From NCBI GenBank assembly GCA_027886185.1, contig WOAB01000040.1:11594001-11658000 (forward strand): a stretch of DNA of 64,000 bases. The letters run 5' to 3'. A program made the translations under genes and the position numbers. Numbering within the stretch: the first letter of the stretch is position 1; each line of letters begins with the position of its first letter. This document shows positions 34,625-45,974 of the stretch, one piece after another. The stretch comes from Rheum nobile. Its lineage: Eukaryota; Streptophyta; Magnoliopsida; Caryophyllales; Polygonaceae. The notes under the pieces were generated by a model. The model was not told the DNA's origin, did not search any database, and saw only the letters and a list, made by a program, of their open reading frames with translations.

Positions 34625-35299
34625 TGTTGGGCCTGGCATCCCAGGAGAAAGACGGATCAAGTGGATCGAACTCAAGTCCACTGTAGATCGGAAGAACAGA
34701 GGAAAAGCCCAGAGGAGCCGACGAGCCTTCTCTGGTCGAGTATCATCCGACAGGATCGCAAGGATCTCGCCACGCATTTAATGCCCAGATCACGCAACGG
34801 CCATAACATTAAAACCAACGTAATCACAGAGATTCAATGGAGCAATCTTCGCCATTACTCACAACATTGAAGATGAAATATTCGGCAAGAAATGCAAAAC
34901 GGTAACAAGGGTGAAAGACTTACCATATCGGGACGACAAAGAGGATAAGAAACAACACGCACAATGACGCAAGGGGGACGAGCATTCTTACTCAGAAAAC
35001 ACACCAGAATAGCACTCTCGCTCTCAATCTAGCTCTCTAACGGCTTCCTACGCCTGACCCCCGCCGGTCGCCACTCACAAGTCACTGGTCGAGTCTCACT
35101 CGATCTCTGGTTTTATCACGATAAGTTGTATCACGATTCAGTCTGATTAAACACGACATCTAATAAAACCATCATGCTATTACATATTTATTCTTTGTTT
35201 ATCTATTGCTTGCTTGGTTTGGATTGTTTTTTATCATTCGATCGACTAGTTACCCCATCTAAGGCGATTTAGGTCGTCCGATCTTTTCGCCCCAAAACA
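34625..35299 (+). repeat. 3' LTR of Tat-B
   Basis: The LTR is 675 bp, starting TGTTGGGCCTGG and ending ...CGCCCCAAAACA, followed by actgc. Confidence 0.93.
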
Positions 35300-35511
35300 A
35301 CTGCCCGAGCATTAGTTAGCCCAAATGGCATGACTACAAACTTGTAGTGCCCATACCTCATCCGAAATGCAGTCCTCGGAATATCTTCCTCACGAATCCT
35401 GAGCTGATGGTAACCAGATCTCAAATCGATCTTGGAAAAGACTTTTGCTCCCTGCAGTTGATCCAACAGACCATCAATCCTAGGCAACGGATACTTATTC
35501 TTGATCGTGAC
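35300..35511 (-). pseudogene. Tekay RT, central piece
   Basis: About 70 codons of RT palm lie between the Tat-B and solo-LTR insertions. They are 'KNKYPLPRIDGLLDQL', 'KVFSKIDLRSGYHQLRI' (first catalytic Asp kept) and 'YKFVVMPFGLTNARAV'. The piece joins directly to 42238 on one side and 26011 on the other. Confidence 0.9.
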
Positions 35512-35823
35512 TGTTGAATTCCTTAAGTTTTGATGGTAACAAACATTCAACTAATCTGGTAACTAAGTGTTTCAGGATCAAAACAGTTGTCACAGGGAAC
35601 CATTGCAGCAAAGGAGTGCAGAGGGAACAAAGCGATCTCCACATGCTTTGTTACCTCTCAAGGAACATCAGTGACGAACACCAATCAAGCTGCAAATGGA
35701 TTGGAATATATCCAGCGTGAAGATTATGGAAACTATTATGGAAGATCACGCGGTCAAAGATAAGAGATTTCGGCTGGAAGGATCTCGGCGAATGAGAAGA
35801 TATGGAGAGAGAAGCCGAATGCG

Positions 35824-35922
35824 TTATCTTAGGAAATCTTTCCTAAGATAAGGATATTTGGAGAGAGAAGATTGTTATCTTTAGCCGATTATATTATCTT
35901 AGGAATTCCTTCCTTAGATAAT
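35824..35922. repeat. Two hairpins in the solo LTR
   Basis: Arms TTATCTTAGGAAA (35824-35836) and TTTCCTAAGATAA (35839-35851) form a perfect 13-bp stem with a 2-nt loop. A related inverted repeat with one mismatch lies at 35893-35905 and 35910-35922. Confidence 0.85.
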
Positions 35923-36802
35923 GTAAGCGGTTAAAATAATATTCTTTAAATCATTGTGGATAGGGATGGCAATGGGTCGGGTGATGGCCGGGTGGACAAC
36001 ATCCATCACCCGACCCGATTTTTTTTCCCACCCACCCGACCCGCACCCGAAGGAGGTATCATCCGCACCCGATCCACCCGATCACCCGCGGGTGATCGGG
36101 TGGGTCGGGTGAATTTCGGGTGAATTTTATCATTTTTATTTTTCATAAAATTTTACTACAAAAATTGCTAAATAACAATAAAAAGAAGGGAAAATAATAA
36201 TTAAAATGTTTCATATAGGGTAACAAACATAGAAAAATCACAAGACAATCATAATAAAAGTCTAAAGTCTTTAATATTCATTCAACATTAAGACAATCCA
36301 TCTAAATAATTAAGTTGACAAAACAACCACATGTCTTCAACTTCACCAATCAGTTAACCACATTGAGGACGAGAGGATTGATCCTCCAAGTTCTGTCCAC
36401 TAGCCATTAGAATTAAAATCCTGCATTTACAAATAAATCAAATATGAATAAATAAAAAGGGTAAATCTTGAATTTACAAATAAACAACTGGCTAAAGACT
36501 GTTAAGACTATATAATTATTTATAAATAAATACATGAGTAATGTCATAATAATCAAGCAGTAACTTATGATAAATTGGTTGACTTTAGAGAGGACAACTT
36601 CATAGGTAAAAAATCAAGAAAAAATTAATAATATAAAAGAATATCATGCAGCCCCTCTATGTTCGCATATTTCATGAGACCCAAGTACCCAACCACTCGG
36701 CCTCCCATCCAATTTGATTATTTTAATTTCTAATAAATCCAAAAACCCTTCCATGAGACTCAAAAAGAGAGGGATAAACATGCTCTTACTTATTACCGCA
36801 CA

Positions 36803-37075
36803 CTTAGCTAGATCTTCATGCAATTGTGAACCTAGACATTTAGCTAGATCTTCATGCAATATGAAATTTCTGAAGGAAATTCTAAGTTTAACAAAAAGGC
36901 AGCAGTGTACATGTTAACATTAAGCGTTAAAATCAGAAAATACAGCCAGTACTACTGGCCCAGTAGTGTTCCTATTAGCATTAAGCCATTAAACATTAAA
37001 TCTATCACAGATTCACAATTGTTCCTGTTAGCATTAAGCCATTAAGCATTAAAATCTATCACATATTCACAATTG
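36803..37075. repeat. Short direct repeats inside the hAT element
   Basis: TTAGCTAGATCTTCATGCAA occurs at about 36804 and 36840. A 53-56-bp unit beginning TGTTCCTATTAGCATTAAGC is tandemly duplicated at 36967-37019 and 37020-37075, with the start of a third copy after it. Confidence 0.8.
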
Positions 37076-37235
37076 TTCATGTAATCCTGTTAGCATTAGT
37101 CTGCACAAAATGAAAAGCTAGGGAACATTTACCGGTTAGAGACCGCCTAGGGGAGTCGTGGTGGACCGGTGGTGCTTCGCGGAGGCGAGGGAAGGAGCCG
37201 GAGAGCCACGCCGGAGAAGGGAGGATTGTGAAGTT

Positions 37236-39578
37236 AAAAGAATCCTTGAGAATGTCAGTAGAATACTTTCGTTGGCTAAGGTAAATACCAGAGGCATCAC
37301 GGAATAATTCCATACCCAAAAAGTATCTTGCGAAGCCTAAATCTTTGATGGTAAACCGAGCATGTAAGGCACCCTTGATGTCATTGATAGCAATAGAATC
37401 TATCCCAGTGATCAATATGTCGTCGACATAGACCAATAAAGCAGTAAAGGACGACTCCTGGATCCGTAAGAACGAAGAATAATCATTCTTTGATTGAACA
37501 AAACCATGATCACTCAAGAATTGACACATCTCAATATTCCACTGACGTGATGCTTGTTTAAGCCCGTAGAGAGAACGTTTGAGCCTGCAAACCTCACCAG
37601 ACATTGCTTTGTCATAGACCTCAGGAGGCACCATATATATCTCCTCATCAATAAATCCATGAAGGAACGCATTGTTAACGTCAAGTTGGTAGATTGGCCA
37701 AGTATGAGCAGCAACAATAGCAATGAAAATATGTACTGTTGGTAGCTTAGCCACAGGAGAAAACGTATGTTTGTAGTCATTGCCGAGCTTTTGGCTAAAA
37801 CCTTTAACCACCAATCGTGCCTTGTAACGTTCAATGGTTCCATCACTGTGAAACTTAATTTTGTAAACCCATTTAGACTGGATGGCCTTATGACCAGGAG
37901 GCAGGGCTGTCAATTCCCATGTTTCATCTGTCTCAAGCGCTTGTAACTCCTTGTCCATGGCCTCCACCCAATTAGCATCTTTGACAACATCGGCATAATT
38001 ATATGGCTCTGTGGTAGCCATGACAGTAGCAAGGAAAGCAAAATACTCCTTATGTACATGATTGACCACATAATCATTGAGCCAAGTAGGTCTATTCCGA
38101 GGACGTGTAGAACGTCTGACCTCTGCCATGGAAGAATCACCCGCAGAGGTAGAAGCAAGAAAAGATGTGGTGGCACCATGAGGCTGTGCCGAAATAACAT
38201 CATCCATGAAGACATCAGTACAATCTTGTTCAAGGGAAGAAAACAAACGAGTTGAAGATGATGTAGCAGGATGAGAATTAGTAGGAGTAGGAGGAGACTG
38301 AAAAGGGAAAGAATCCTCATGAAACTCGACATCCCTGCTATATAAGATTTGTTTGGTTGAAAGATCATACAATTTATAACCCTTTTGATGAGCGGGGTAA
38401 CCAATAAAGACACAACGCCGACCCCGTGGAGCAAACTTATCCAGTCCTTTCTTGGGTATGCCAGCATAACAGAGACAACACATGACTCGCAAGTGGTCAT
38501 AAGAAGAGACATTCTGGAGCAAGATTTCACACGGGGTTTTCCATTTAAGTCGTGAAATAGGCATACGATTGATCAAGTATGTGGCTGTTAACAGACAACC
38601 CCCCAAAATTCGAGAGGTAAATTCGCTTGTAATCGAAGAGCCCTGGCTGTATCGAGAAGATGTCGATGCTTACGTTCGACAACACCATTTTGATGTGGCG
38701 TGTGGACCATGCTTCGTTGATGAACAATGCCAAGTCTGGCAAACAATCTCTGGCATTCCAGGTTGACAATCTCAGTACCATTGTCGGACCGGATCGCTTT
38801 GGGAACAACCTGAAACTGATTCTGTACATAAGCAAAAAAAATCCTGCAAAACATGGCTAATCTGTTGCTTGTTGTGAATCAGAAAAGTCCAGGTTGAACG
38901 ACTATGATCGTCTACTATGGTGAGGAAATACGATGCACCATTCAAAGCAACAACCTTATACGGACCCCAGAGATCAACATGCAGCAAATCAAAGCAATGA
39001 GAAGCATAAGAATCACTGTGTGAGAAAGGAAGTCTGTGGAATTTTGCCAAAGAACAAATATCACAATCCAAAGAAGCACCAATCCGTGCCTTACAACTAG
39101 GAAAATGTATCAGTTTTGAATGGGATATATGCCCCATTCATTTATGGAAAAGCAGAACTGAATCATCAACACACTGATGACCAGAAGCTTTATTCAGTGT
39201 TGATTGACAAACAACTCTAGCAGCAGCTTTCTGCGAACAAATTCCAGCTCTCAACTTGTAAAGCCCACCTTTCTATTCCCCTGCCGTGAGTTCTGTCCTA
39301 GTTGTGAGGTCCTGTAGGATGCAACGACCCCTTAAGAACATGGCACCAATATTATGAGTTGCAGTCAACTTGCTTATTGAAAGCAAGTTGTACTGAAATT
39401 CTGGAACGAATAAAACCTCCTCAAGTGTCAATCCATTGTCCAAAGATATAGTGCCAATAACCCATACTGACCTAGAAGTACCATCTGGCAGCACTATATG
39501 GATTGGATAATGTAACTTGGAATGACTAGAAAACAAACGAAATTGTGAAGTCATATGGTCAGTGGCTCCACTGTCCAC
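37236..39578 (-). pseudogene. Copia-2 protease, integrase and RT
   Basis: The protease begins 'MDSGATDHMTSQFRLF' (39273-39578). Integrase shows 'LDCDICSLAKFHRLPF', catalytic Asp in 'LHVDLWGPY', Asp in 'RSDNGTEIV' and Glu in 'NGVVERKHRH', with a frameshift near 38840. RT (37236-38606) shows 'DANWVEAMDKELQALE', 'YQLDVNNAFLHG', 'SLYGLKQASRQW' and the intact box 'YVDDILITG'. A stop and frame change occur near 38590. The last 40 or so codons of the RT open frame (to 37077) are not copia sequence. Confidence 0.9.
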
Positions 39579-40786
39579 AATCCATTCTTCACAATTCTTG
39601 GATGAGGATCTGAAAGTAAGGCAAAGTTACCTGAATTATCCATGAAACTCATGCTTGGACGTGTGGCTGACATAGCTCTATTGTCTGGCCTGAAACTCCT
39701 CATAACTTGTTGACAAGCTGATGTGAGGCTGCTTACTGCGTCCACAAATTTCTGATCGAATCCAAGCTGCTCAGGTCCAACTGCACTCTCTAGAGGAGAA
39801 TCCTGCAATATTTCTCCTTGATTCTCAACAGTAGCAACAACTTTATTGCCTCGTTTACCCCGTTTGCCTTTGTACCAGTCAGGATATCCTATGAGCTCAA
39901 AGCATTGCTCATATAGATGTCCCTCCTCCTTGTAATGAGTGCAAACTCGCTTCTCACCTTTGGTTTTCCTGTAATCCCTTTTATTCCCAGACGTTACACT
40001 AGATCCTTCATTTGGAGCATTTCCCTTTGAAAACTGGCTAGCCATGAAGGCTGCTTGATTAGCACTGTCAAATCTGGTGATTTGTTTCTGTTTTTCCACT
40101 TGTAATATTGTGTGATAGACTTTGTTAACATGAGGCAAAGGTTCAAGGACCAAAATCTGACTCTTCACAGAATCAAAATCAGCATTCAATCGCATCAAGA
40201 AGTCCATAACCTTGGACTGATTATCCATCTCCAACACTCGGCTCAATATGCCACATTTACAACCAGCCAAACCACCACAGGTGCAGACAAGGAATCCATT
40301 CAAATTATGCAGTTCATCCCAAATATTTTTCAATTTAACAAAATATGAAGTCACGGATAGGCTACCTTGACTGACCTGGCCAAGTTCCTGCTTAAGATGA
40401 TAAACCATAGGTCCACTGCTTTGGTGATATCGGTTGCAAATCTCGCGCCAGATTCCCTTTGCTGAAGTCGATTGAATGAAGGTCAACGCCAGATCTTGAG
40501 TCATTGTGTTCATAATCCAGCACGCAACCATACGGTCGCACCTATGCCAGCGAGGATATGCATCAGAATTAGCTTCAGGCTTCGCGAGAGATCCATCGAT
40601 AAAACAGAGCTTTAGCTTCGCGTCAAGTGCCATTTTGATCTGTCGACTCCACATCAGGAAATTTCCTCCGTCAAACACCACAGTAGTGATGAGAATTCCA
40701 GGGGAATCGGAATTCCCTAACATCAGAGGATCGCTTTGCAGAGCAATCAAAGCCTTCTCGCGCGAATTTCCATTGTCATTCACCAT
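39551..40786 (-). pseudogene. Copia-2 gag
   Basis: The frame is 411 codons open from ATG at 40786. It begins near 'DSPGILITTVVFDGGNFLMW' and has the copia gag core ('AKGIWREICNRYHQSSGPMV', 'NADFDSVKSQILVLEPLPHV'). The zinc knuckle reads 'CTHYKEEGHLYEQC', where the second Cys of the CCHC pattern has become Tyr. Gag would bind RNA through this knuckle. The frame is otherwise intact and overlaps the protease piece by about 30 nt in another frame. Confidence 0.85.
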
Positions 40787-40894
40787 TGTTGAGGTTCAGC
40801 GAACAAAGAGAAGTTTGTAGGAAGCGGAAGCAGAAAAAAAACGATCAAATCTATGATCTAAAATTGAGAAACTCCAAAGAGATCTGATACCATA

Positions 40895-41091
40895 TGGAAT
40901 TTCACAATATGAAAACAAGCTTTCGATAGCTCAACAATGGAGGATCACAAACCAGAGACCAAACCGGTCTCAATGTTGGTATAGGAGAAAAATATCTCAG
41001 AATAAAAAAACAAATAACAAACTAAAGCTGCAAGCTATTTATTCAAGACTAAGCCTAACAACTTTATTTGACAACCAATGGCCAACTGACA
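40895..41091 (-). repeat. Putative 5' LTR of copia-2
   Basis: On the minus strand it starts TGTCAGTTGGCCATTGG and ends ...GTGAAATTCCA, 2 bases before the primer site TGGTATCAGATC. There is no second copy to confirm the outer end, so the boundary near 41091 is tentative. Confidence 0.5.
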
Positions 41092-41520
41092 ACTCAGCTT
41101 CAAGCCCCACGCCTTTCTGTTAGCTCCAGCTGAGGGTGAGTGACAGTTGTACCTGTGGAAGATGCAAGGAAGCTAATAGTTCTCAACAAGGATCGACAAG
41201 CTGGAGAACGACGGCAGCGGAGCTCGGAGAAGGCAGATTCGGCGCTGCAGATAGAAGAATGGAGGATTGCACTGGAGAAGAGACGGGGGAGGAGGAACCG
41301 GAGATCTGGAGAGCGAACAAGTTGGAGAGGGTAGATCCGGGGAGCCACGAGGGGGAGGAGATTGAGGACTGCACTAGAGAAAAGATGGGGGATGAGTTGG
41401 AGGACTGTAGTGGAGAAGAAACGGGGGAGTTGAGTTGGAACTTGGAGTGGATAATGGTAGAACGAAATGAAGGAGTGAGCAGCTGGCAAATAGAAGAACT
41501 TTAGGATTTATTATATACTA
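41092..41520. other. Purine-rich stretch of unknown origin in the hAT element
   Basis: The plus strand is GA-rich and open in two frames for more than 60 codons, without a recognisable protein. A shorter GA-rich stretch occurs on the other side of copia-2 (37140-37230). This may be hAT body or captured host DNA. Confidence 0.4.
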
Positions 41521-42233
41521 GGTTTTATAGGGTTTTTTTATTTAAAAAAAAATTATATATATAGCGGGTGACTGGTCTGGTGGTCGGGTCGGGTGGTCGG
41601 GTTGGGTCGGGTGGATGAAAGCAGTCACCCGAATCCGACCCGGTCCATCACCCGATCACCCAAAACCCGATTTTCATCCTCTTTTTTCGAGTTTTCGTCC
41701 GTTTTTTTGGGTCGGTTTTTTTGGGTGTCCGTCGGGTGCGGGTGAAATTTCCATCCCTAATTGTGGATCTTCTTGTTACCAAGTTTAGAAAGATTTTATC
41801 TTGTTACGATTAGGTTTTAGCCGTGGTGTATTTAATAGGAGTGTGGATTCGTTTTTATGTACCAATCAACGACGACGAACTGAGAGCAATTTGAGAAGAA
41901 AAAGAGAGTGAAGTTGTTTGTGAGTCTTAGAGGGTTGAGTTCGTATTCACCGTTGTAGAAGAGAGTTTCAAATCTAGGTGGGAAGTCTAGGGTTTGGAGT
42001 CCATGCTACAAGTGTAATCGAACAAGAAATCAATAAGACAAGTAGACGCTTCAAAATCCTCTCAAGCGAGAAGCTTGAAGGTAGTGGTTTTTCTTTGATT
42101 AGCTAGTTGGCTAATTAGAGTTTCCACTATACATCGTGAGTTCGTTCCTTATCTTTCTTGCTATATTATTCCACTGCACCTTCTGTGAGAACAAAGCCTT
42201 TGTTCCCTCAGACGTAACTCTAACGATCCAACA

Positions 42234-44330
42234 TTGACCTTGTTCAACTCTCGGTAGTCGATACACAGTCTGAACGATCCACCCTTCTTCTTGACAAACA
42301 AGACTGGATCGCCCCAAGGCGATGCACTCGGCCTTATATACCCTTTTTCAAGAAGGTCCTCGAGTTCCTTCTTCAACTCTTGCATCTCCGTTGGAGCCAT
42401 CTGATACAGTGCTTTAGAAATTGGCGCGGTACCAGGCTCGAATCAATAGTGAACTTCACGTCACGATTCGGGGGTAAACCGGGAATCTCCTCCGAAAAGA
42501 CATCTGAATACTCGTGTATGACATGAATATCAAGAACTGAAGTCTCATCCTTCTTGGGCTTATCCAGATAGCACAGGTACCCGACACAACCTTGTCGAAG
42601 TAGCTTACACGCAGCCATCGCATTGATGAGCTTTCCGTTATCAGCGTCATTATGACCCTTAAACTTGCATACAAACTGGCCCCCAGATGAAACTGTCACA
42701 ATCCTTGAGCTAAAATCGATTACCGCCCATGACGCGTGAGCCAATCCATCCCGAGAATAATGTCGTATGGAGCCATGGCTATACAGATCAAATCGGCTTC
42801 GAACTTCCGACCTTGAATGGTAATCGGAAATTCAGACAGACGTTTGGTTCCTACCAACTGTTCACCATTGGGAAGATTTACCACAAATGGCTCGCAAGCC
42901 TCATTGCACACTAAGCCTAGCTTACTCACACAATTCTCCGAAATAGAGGAATGAGTGGCACCCGAATCAAACAATATACACACAGAAGTAGAATGGAGGT
43001 ATAGAGTACCTTGGGCAATCGGAGCATTCGGTCCATCAGCCTCACGCATCTCATAAAGCCGCTGACCTTGACCTCTAGAAGCAGCTGGGGCTTTCCCCTT
43101 GTTCTGGGAAGTTGTCTGCGTCAAAGGGCTAGGAGTTTCCACCGGCCTGAATTGGGGTCGGTTGTTGTGACTAACAGACCCTTGCTGTGACTCAGCTCCC
43201 TTCTGTCTCCTTTGCAGACAAAATGTCTGCAAGTGCCCCTCCTTTTCGCAGGCAAAACACGTTCTCTTGTCCTTCGGACACTCATTGCTCTTATGCCCCG
43301 GCGTTCCACAATTATAAAACTGAATCGGGTTCTTGCCCTGGCCCGAGCGTTGAGTAGAACCTGCCTGAGTGGCCTCCGTCCTCGCCCGGCCAGACTTGGC
43401 AAAATTCGACGGTGGCGCGGGTCGCTTGAACCCACTTGCCTGATGTTGGCTCTGCGCCGGTCTCTGGCGATTGCGCTTCTTTGCCGACTCTTCTAGAGTC
43501 ACTTCAAGCTTATAAGCGGCGTCCACATACTGCTCCAGAGTAGAGCATCTGTGGCGCACCATCAGTGGCTTGATGTCTGGGTTCATCCACTCGTGGAAAT
43601 GCCAAATCTTATGCTCTTCACTGGACACTTTTGGCCCAGCATACTGCAACAGGTGATTAAACTTGGCCGCAAGCTCAGTCACCTTCAACCCATCCGTCTT
43701 CGGATAAAGGAACTCCTTATGTTTCTCCTCCCTCATAGCACGGGAAAAGAAATGGTCGGTCATCTTCGTCTTAAACATTACCCAGTTCAAACCAGGATGA
43801 TCAGCTAGACCAGTGCTTTCCCACCATTCGCTAGCCACCTCCTTTAGATGAAGGGAAACAATGTGAACTTTCTCAGCCTCAGTGCACTCGACGTTTCTAA
43901 ACAACCTCTCCATGTGCGAGAACCAATACGCCACTTTGATTGGTTCCCCCTTGCCGTTATAGCTGTCAGGCCTCATGGAGCTAATGGCCTTCAATGCTCG
44001 ACCATAATTCCCTCTGATCTTAACCGCTGGCTCCTCAAATTCAGGGACAACCTGAGGAACCGGCACACCTTGTGCCTGTGGTGTAATTGGCCACATAATA
44101 TCGGTGACCGCTTGCATAACGATCCCTCGAATAGCTTCTATAGCCGCAGCGTCAAATACCACTTGAGGATTAGCCCGCACTTGACCATTGTCGACGGGGT
44201 TATTGTGAGAGACAGACTCGCACTCTTCCGCTTGGTTTGCGACGCTTCTCAGATTCCTCCTGGGGTCGTTGCTCGGCCCAACACCAGCACGAATAGTGTT
44301 CCTTGTGTTCACCATCTGTTTACCGATCAA
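42234..44330 (-). pseudogene. Tekay gag-protease and start of RT
   Basis: Translation probably starts at 44315 ('MVNTRNTIRAGVGPSND'). The gag core is present ('AYWFSHMERLFRNVECTEAE', 'ASEWWESTGLADHPGLNWVM'). The first zinc knuckle ('FYNCGTPGHKSNEC') has lost its first Cys. The second ('CFACEKEGHLQTFC') is intact. The protease has 'LFDSGATHSSISENC'. A one-base loss near 42722 shifts the frame into 42373-42744, and another shift near 42410 leads to the RT start ('EKGYIRPSASPWGDPVLFV', 'CIDYRELNKV'), which breaks off at the solo LTR insertion. Confidence 0.9.
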
Positions 44331-44565
44331 TTACCCAAGTATTTCACAACATTAATATCATATTTAAAATACACAACGCATAGAATAGACTCAGAATAGA
44401 TCAAACTGGTAAACTTTTATTGATGAAGTGAACTGAAACTAAGTTCGCTAAGTTTTTATAGAAAGCCCTCCTAAGCGAAAAGACAAAAATTGCTAGGAGG
44501 CTACAACTCTAAAAAAACGAAACGAAACAACTAAAAGAATTCACTATGGCCCAACACTGCCTCCT

Positions 44566-45705
44566 TCACGGTGCCATGAAGAGCATCCTATACCCACTGG
44601 ACCTCTGACATCTTCTCTTCGGAAGTGGACCATCCTCGGGTTCCGGTGTCGGACTCCTCGACCTACTAGGGCCCGGAGCACATGGTTCTTCCCTAGGCCT
44701 CGGTATACTCGGTCCCTCTCTAGGCATAGGAACGTTTGGCCCCTCTTCAGGTACTGGTGGGTAGCAAAACTCCTCAAGGAACCCTGGTTGGAAATTTGCC
44801 CTGTTCACCTCGTACTGAGGGTTGAGTAGCAACTTGGCCTGTCGGATGTTCTCCTAGAATTCGCGGATGTCCTATAGCATACGGGAGAGACCGAGTTCAG
44901 TCTCGTAAGTCCTCTCCTCCATATTGTACAAGGCGTTCGTCCACTCCTCCATGCGCTCAACAAGCACTCGGGGCCTAGGCCTGGCCTGTTGGGTCGGAAC
45001 CACCCTCGGGGTACCCATCGCTTCCCAAGGCCTTGCCCTCATGCGAGCACGCTCAGTCATCTCCTCCATCTAACGACGAGCCTCGGAGGGAACCATCTCG
45101 CTCTGATGAAGCACGTGCCGAAAAGCAGGGCTCACCATCGGCCTTTTCGGAGTGGGGATAAATTGCGGGTCTTCTGGTGCATCCAGTGGCCCATACCTCC
45201 TCTTGCTAATACACGAGATCCCAAGCGCCTCCTTAGCGGCAGGGGACAATGGCATGTATTCCTCATCAGGCGACAACTCTGGACTCGGGAAAATGAACTG
45301 TATTCCCGGGTCCTCACTGTCCTCAAGCAAGTGCTCTAGGCCATCTGACTCATGGCCGAACTCCTCAAGGTCCTCTTCCTCCGGATCTTCTTCTTCTTCA
45401 GGGTCGTCCTCTGGATCCTCCTCCACTTCGAAGTCGTCGTCGTAGTACCCTCCATGATACTCCGCCGACTCCCCCTCCTCTGTGTTCTCCCTCGGGTCTG
45501 CTTCGGGCTCTACCTTGGGAACCCTTGCCCCGTCGGACACCAACACTACCGTCTCCTCGAGTACGGTCTTCACCACCTCGGGTGGACAACTTGGCTCCCC
45601 GACCTCAAAGCAACTATGGGGAATCGGAAACTCAAGCCCAACTGGAGATGGCGGAACCACCTCGACTTCCTTCCTACTCCTAAGCTGAGATATGAAAGCG
45701 CCCAT
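44566..45705 (-). pseudogene. Extra acidic ORF upstream of Tekay gag
   Basis: A single frame of 379 codons runs from ATG at 45705 to TGA at 44566. It is broken only by TAGs at 45070, 44872 and 44854, the last two at least where Gln would fit. It starts 'MGAFISQLRSRKEVEVVPPS', has a strongly acidic middle (about residues 75-110, runs of E and D), then 'YGPLDAPEDPQFIPTPKRP', an Arg-rich block and a Pro-rich tail ('REGPSIPRPREEPCAPGPS') ending near 'PLPKRRCQRSSGYR'. It lies between the primer site and gag in the element's sense. I do not recognise a domain. Most Tekay elements have no gene at this place. Confidence 0.6.
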
Positions 45706-45957
45706 GACCTATAAGGCGGCGAGAAAGGATTAGTCTTTCTAAATATAGAAGGGAACTTACTATATTAGACTGGAAAGAGAGCACGACTTGAATGGCAAAC
45801 ATTTCAAAACACACTTTTTACCCAAGTATGATTTTATTCAAAAAAAATTGACTGTTGGATTTAACCAACACATTTCTCAACACGAGTAAAACACGATTTA
45901 TAAAATTTTTGTTTTATGAAAAATGATTTGAAACCCAAACCCGTTTTAAAAAACTTT

Positions 45958-45970
45958 GGCTCTGATACCA
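45958..45970 (-). other. Primer-binding site of the Tekay element
   Basis: The minus strand reads TGGTATCAGAGCC, starting 4 bases after the 5' LTR end. It is the classical site complementary to initiator tRNA-Met. Confidence 0.85.
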
Positions 45971-45974
45971 AATC

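Larger units (their letters stand above)
26012..35299 (+). mobile_element. Tat-B: Tat-type Ty3/gypsy retrotransposon with antisense gene
   Basis: This is a 9288-bp element with 675-bp LTRs (26012-26686 and 34625-35299), flanked by actgt and actgc (one mutated TSD base). On the plus strand it holds a primer site, gag lacking its capsid core, and protease, RT, two RNase H domains and integrase in one frame. On the minus strand it holds a spliced antisense gene. The second RNase H and the antisense gene are marks of the Tat lineage. The LTRs differ at about 11 positions by eye, about 1.6 percent, most of them transitions. It interrupts Tekay RT. Confidence 0.92.
37236..41091 (-). mobile_element. 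Copia-2: Ty1/copia element lacking its 3' end
   Basis: The minus-strand order is 5' LTR (40895-41091), primer site TGGTATCAGATC (40881-40892), gag, protease, integrase and RT. The RT stops after 'STDILKDSF' at about 37236, where unrelated sequence begins. RNase H and the 3' LTR are missing, and no copy of the LTR is found on the left side. No TSD can therefore be checked. Either a deletion removed the end or the hAT element captured an already truncated copy. Confidence 0.85.
35961..41759. mobile_element. hAT-type DNA transposon, non-autonomous, carrying a truncated copia
   Basis: The ends are TAGGGATGG and CCATCCCTA, and the flanks are an exact 8-bp TSD, attgtgga (35953-35960 and 41760-41767). 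An 8-bp TSD with short TIRs is the hAT signature. Subterminal DNA on both sides is rich in CGGGTGGGT and CACCCGA motifs, which could serve as transposase-binding repeats. No transposase is recognisable. The interior holds copia-2 (about 37236-41091). The rest (36170-37230) is AT-rich with short duplications. Confidence 0.8.
35512..42233 (+). repeat. Solo LTR (SIRE-like), split by a hAT-type element
   Basis: With the hAT insert removed it is a 915-bp unit starting TGTTGAATTCCTTAAG and ending ...CGATCCAACA, flanked by gtgac (35507-35511) and ttgac (42234-42238). It has TGTTG/CAACA ends and no internal region, so it is a solo LTR left by LTR-LTR recombination. A hairpin close to its 3' end and the general plan resemble the LTRs of element C. 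Orientation is inferred from that and from a TATA-like TATTTAATAGG at 41829. Confidence 0.8.

Noticed and set aside
37077..37235. Last 40-50 codons of the long copia-2 RT frame as RNase H
   Set aside because: They show no copia similarity. The frame happens to stay open in flanking GA-rich hAT DNA.
35961..41759. TAGGGATGGCAATGGG repeat as a SINE
   Set aside because: The inverted ends and exact 8-bp duplication are those of a hAT DNA transposon. There is no poly(A) tail.
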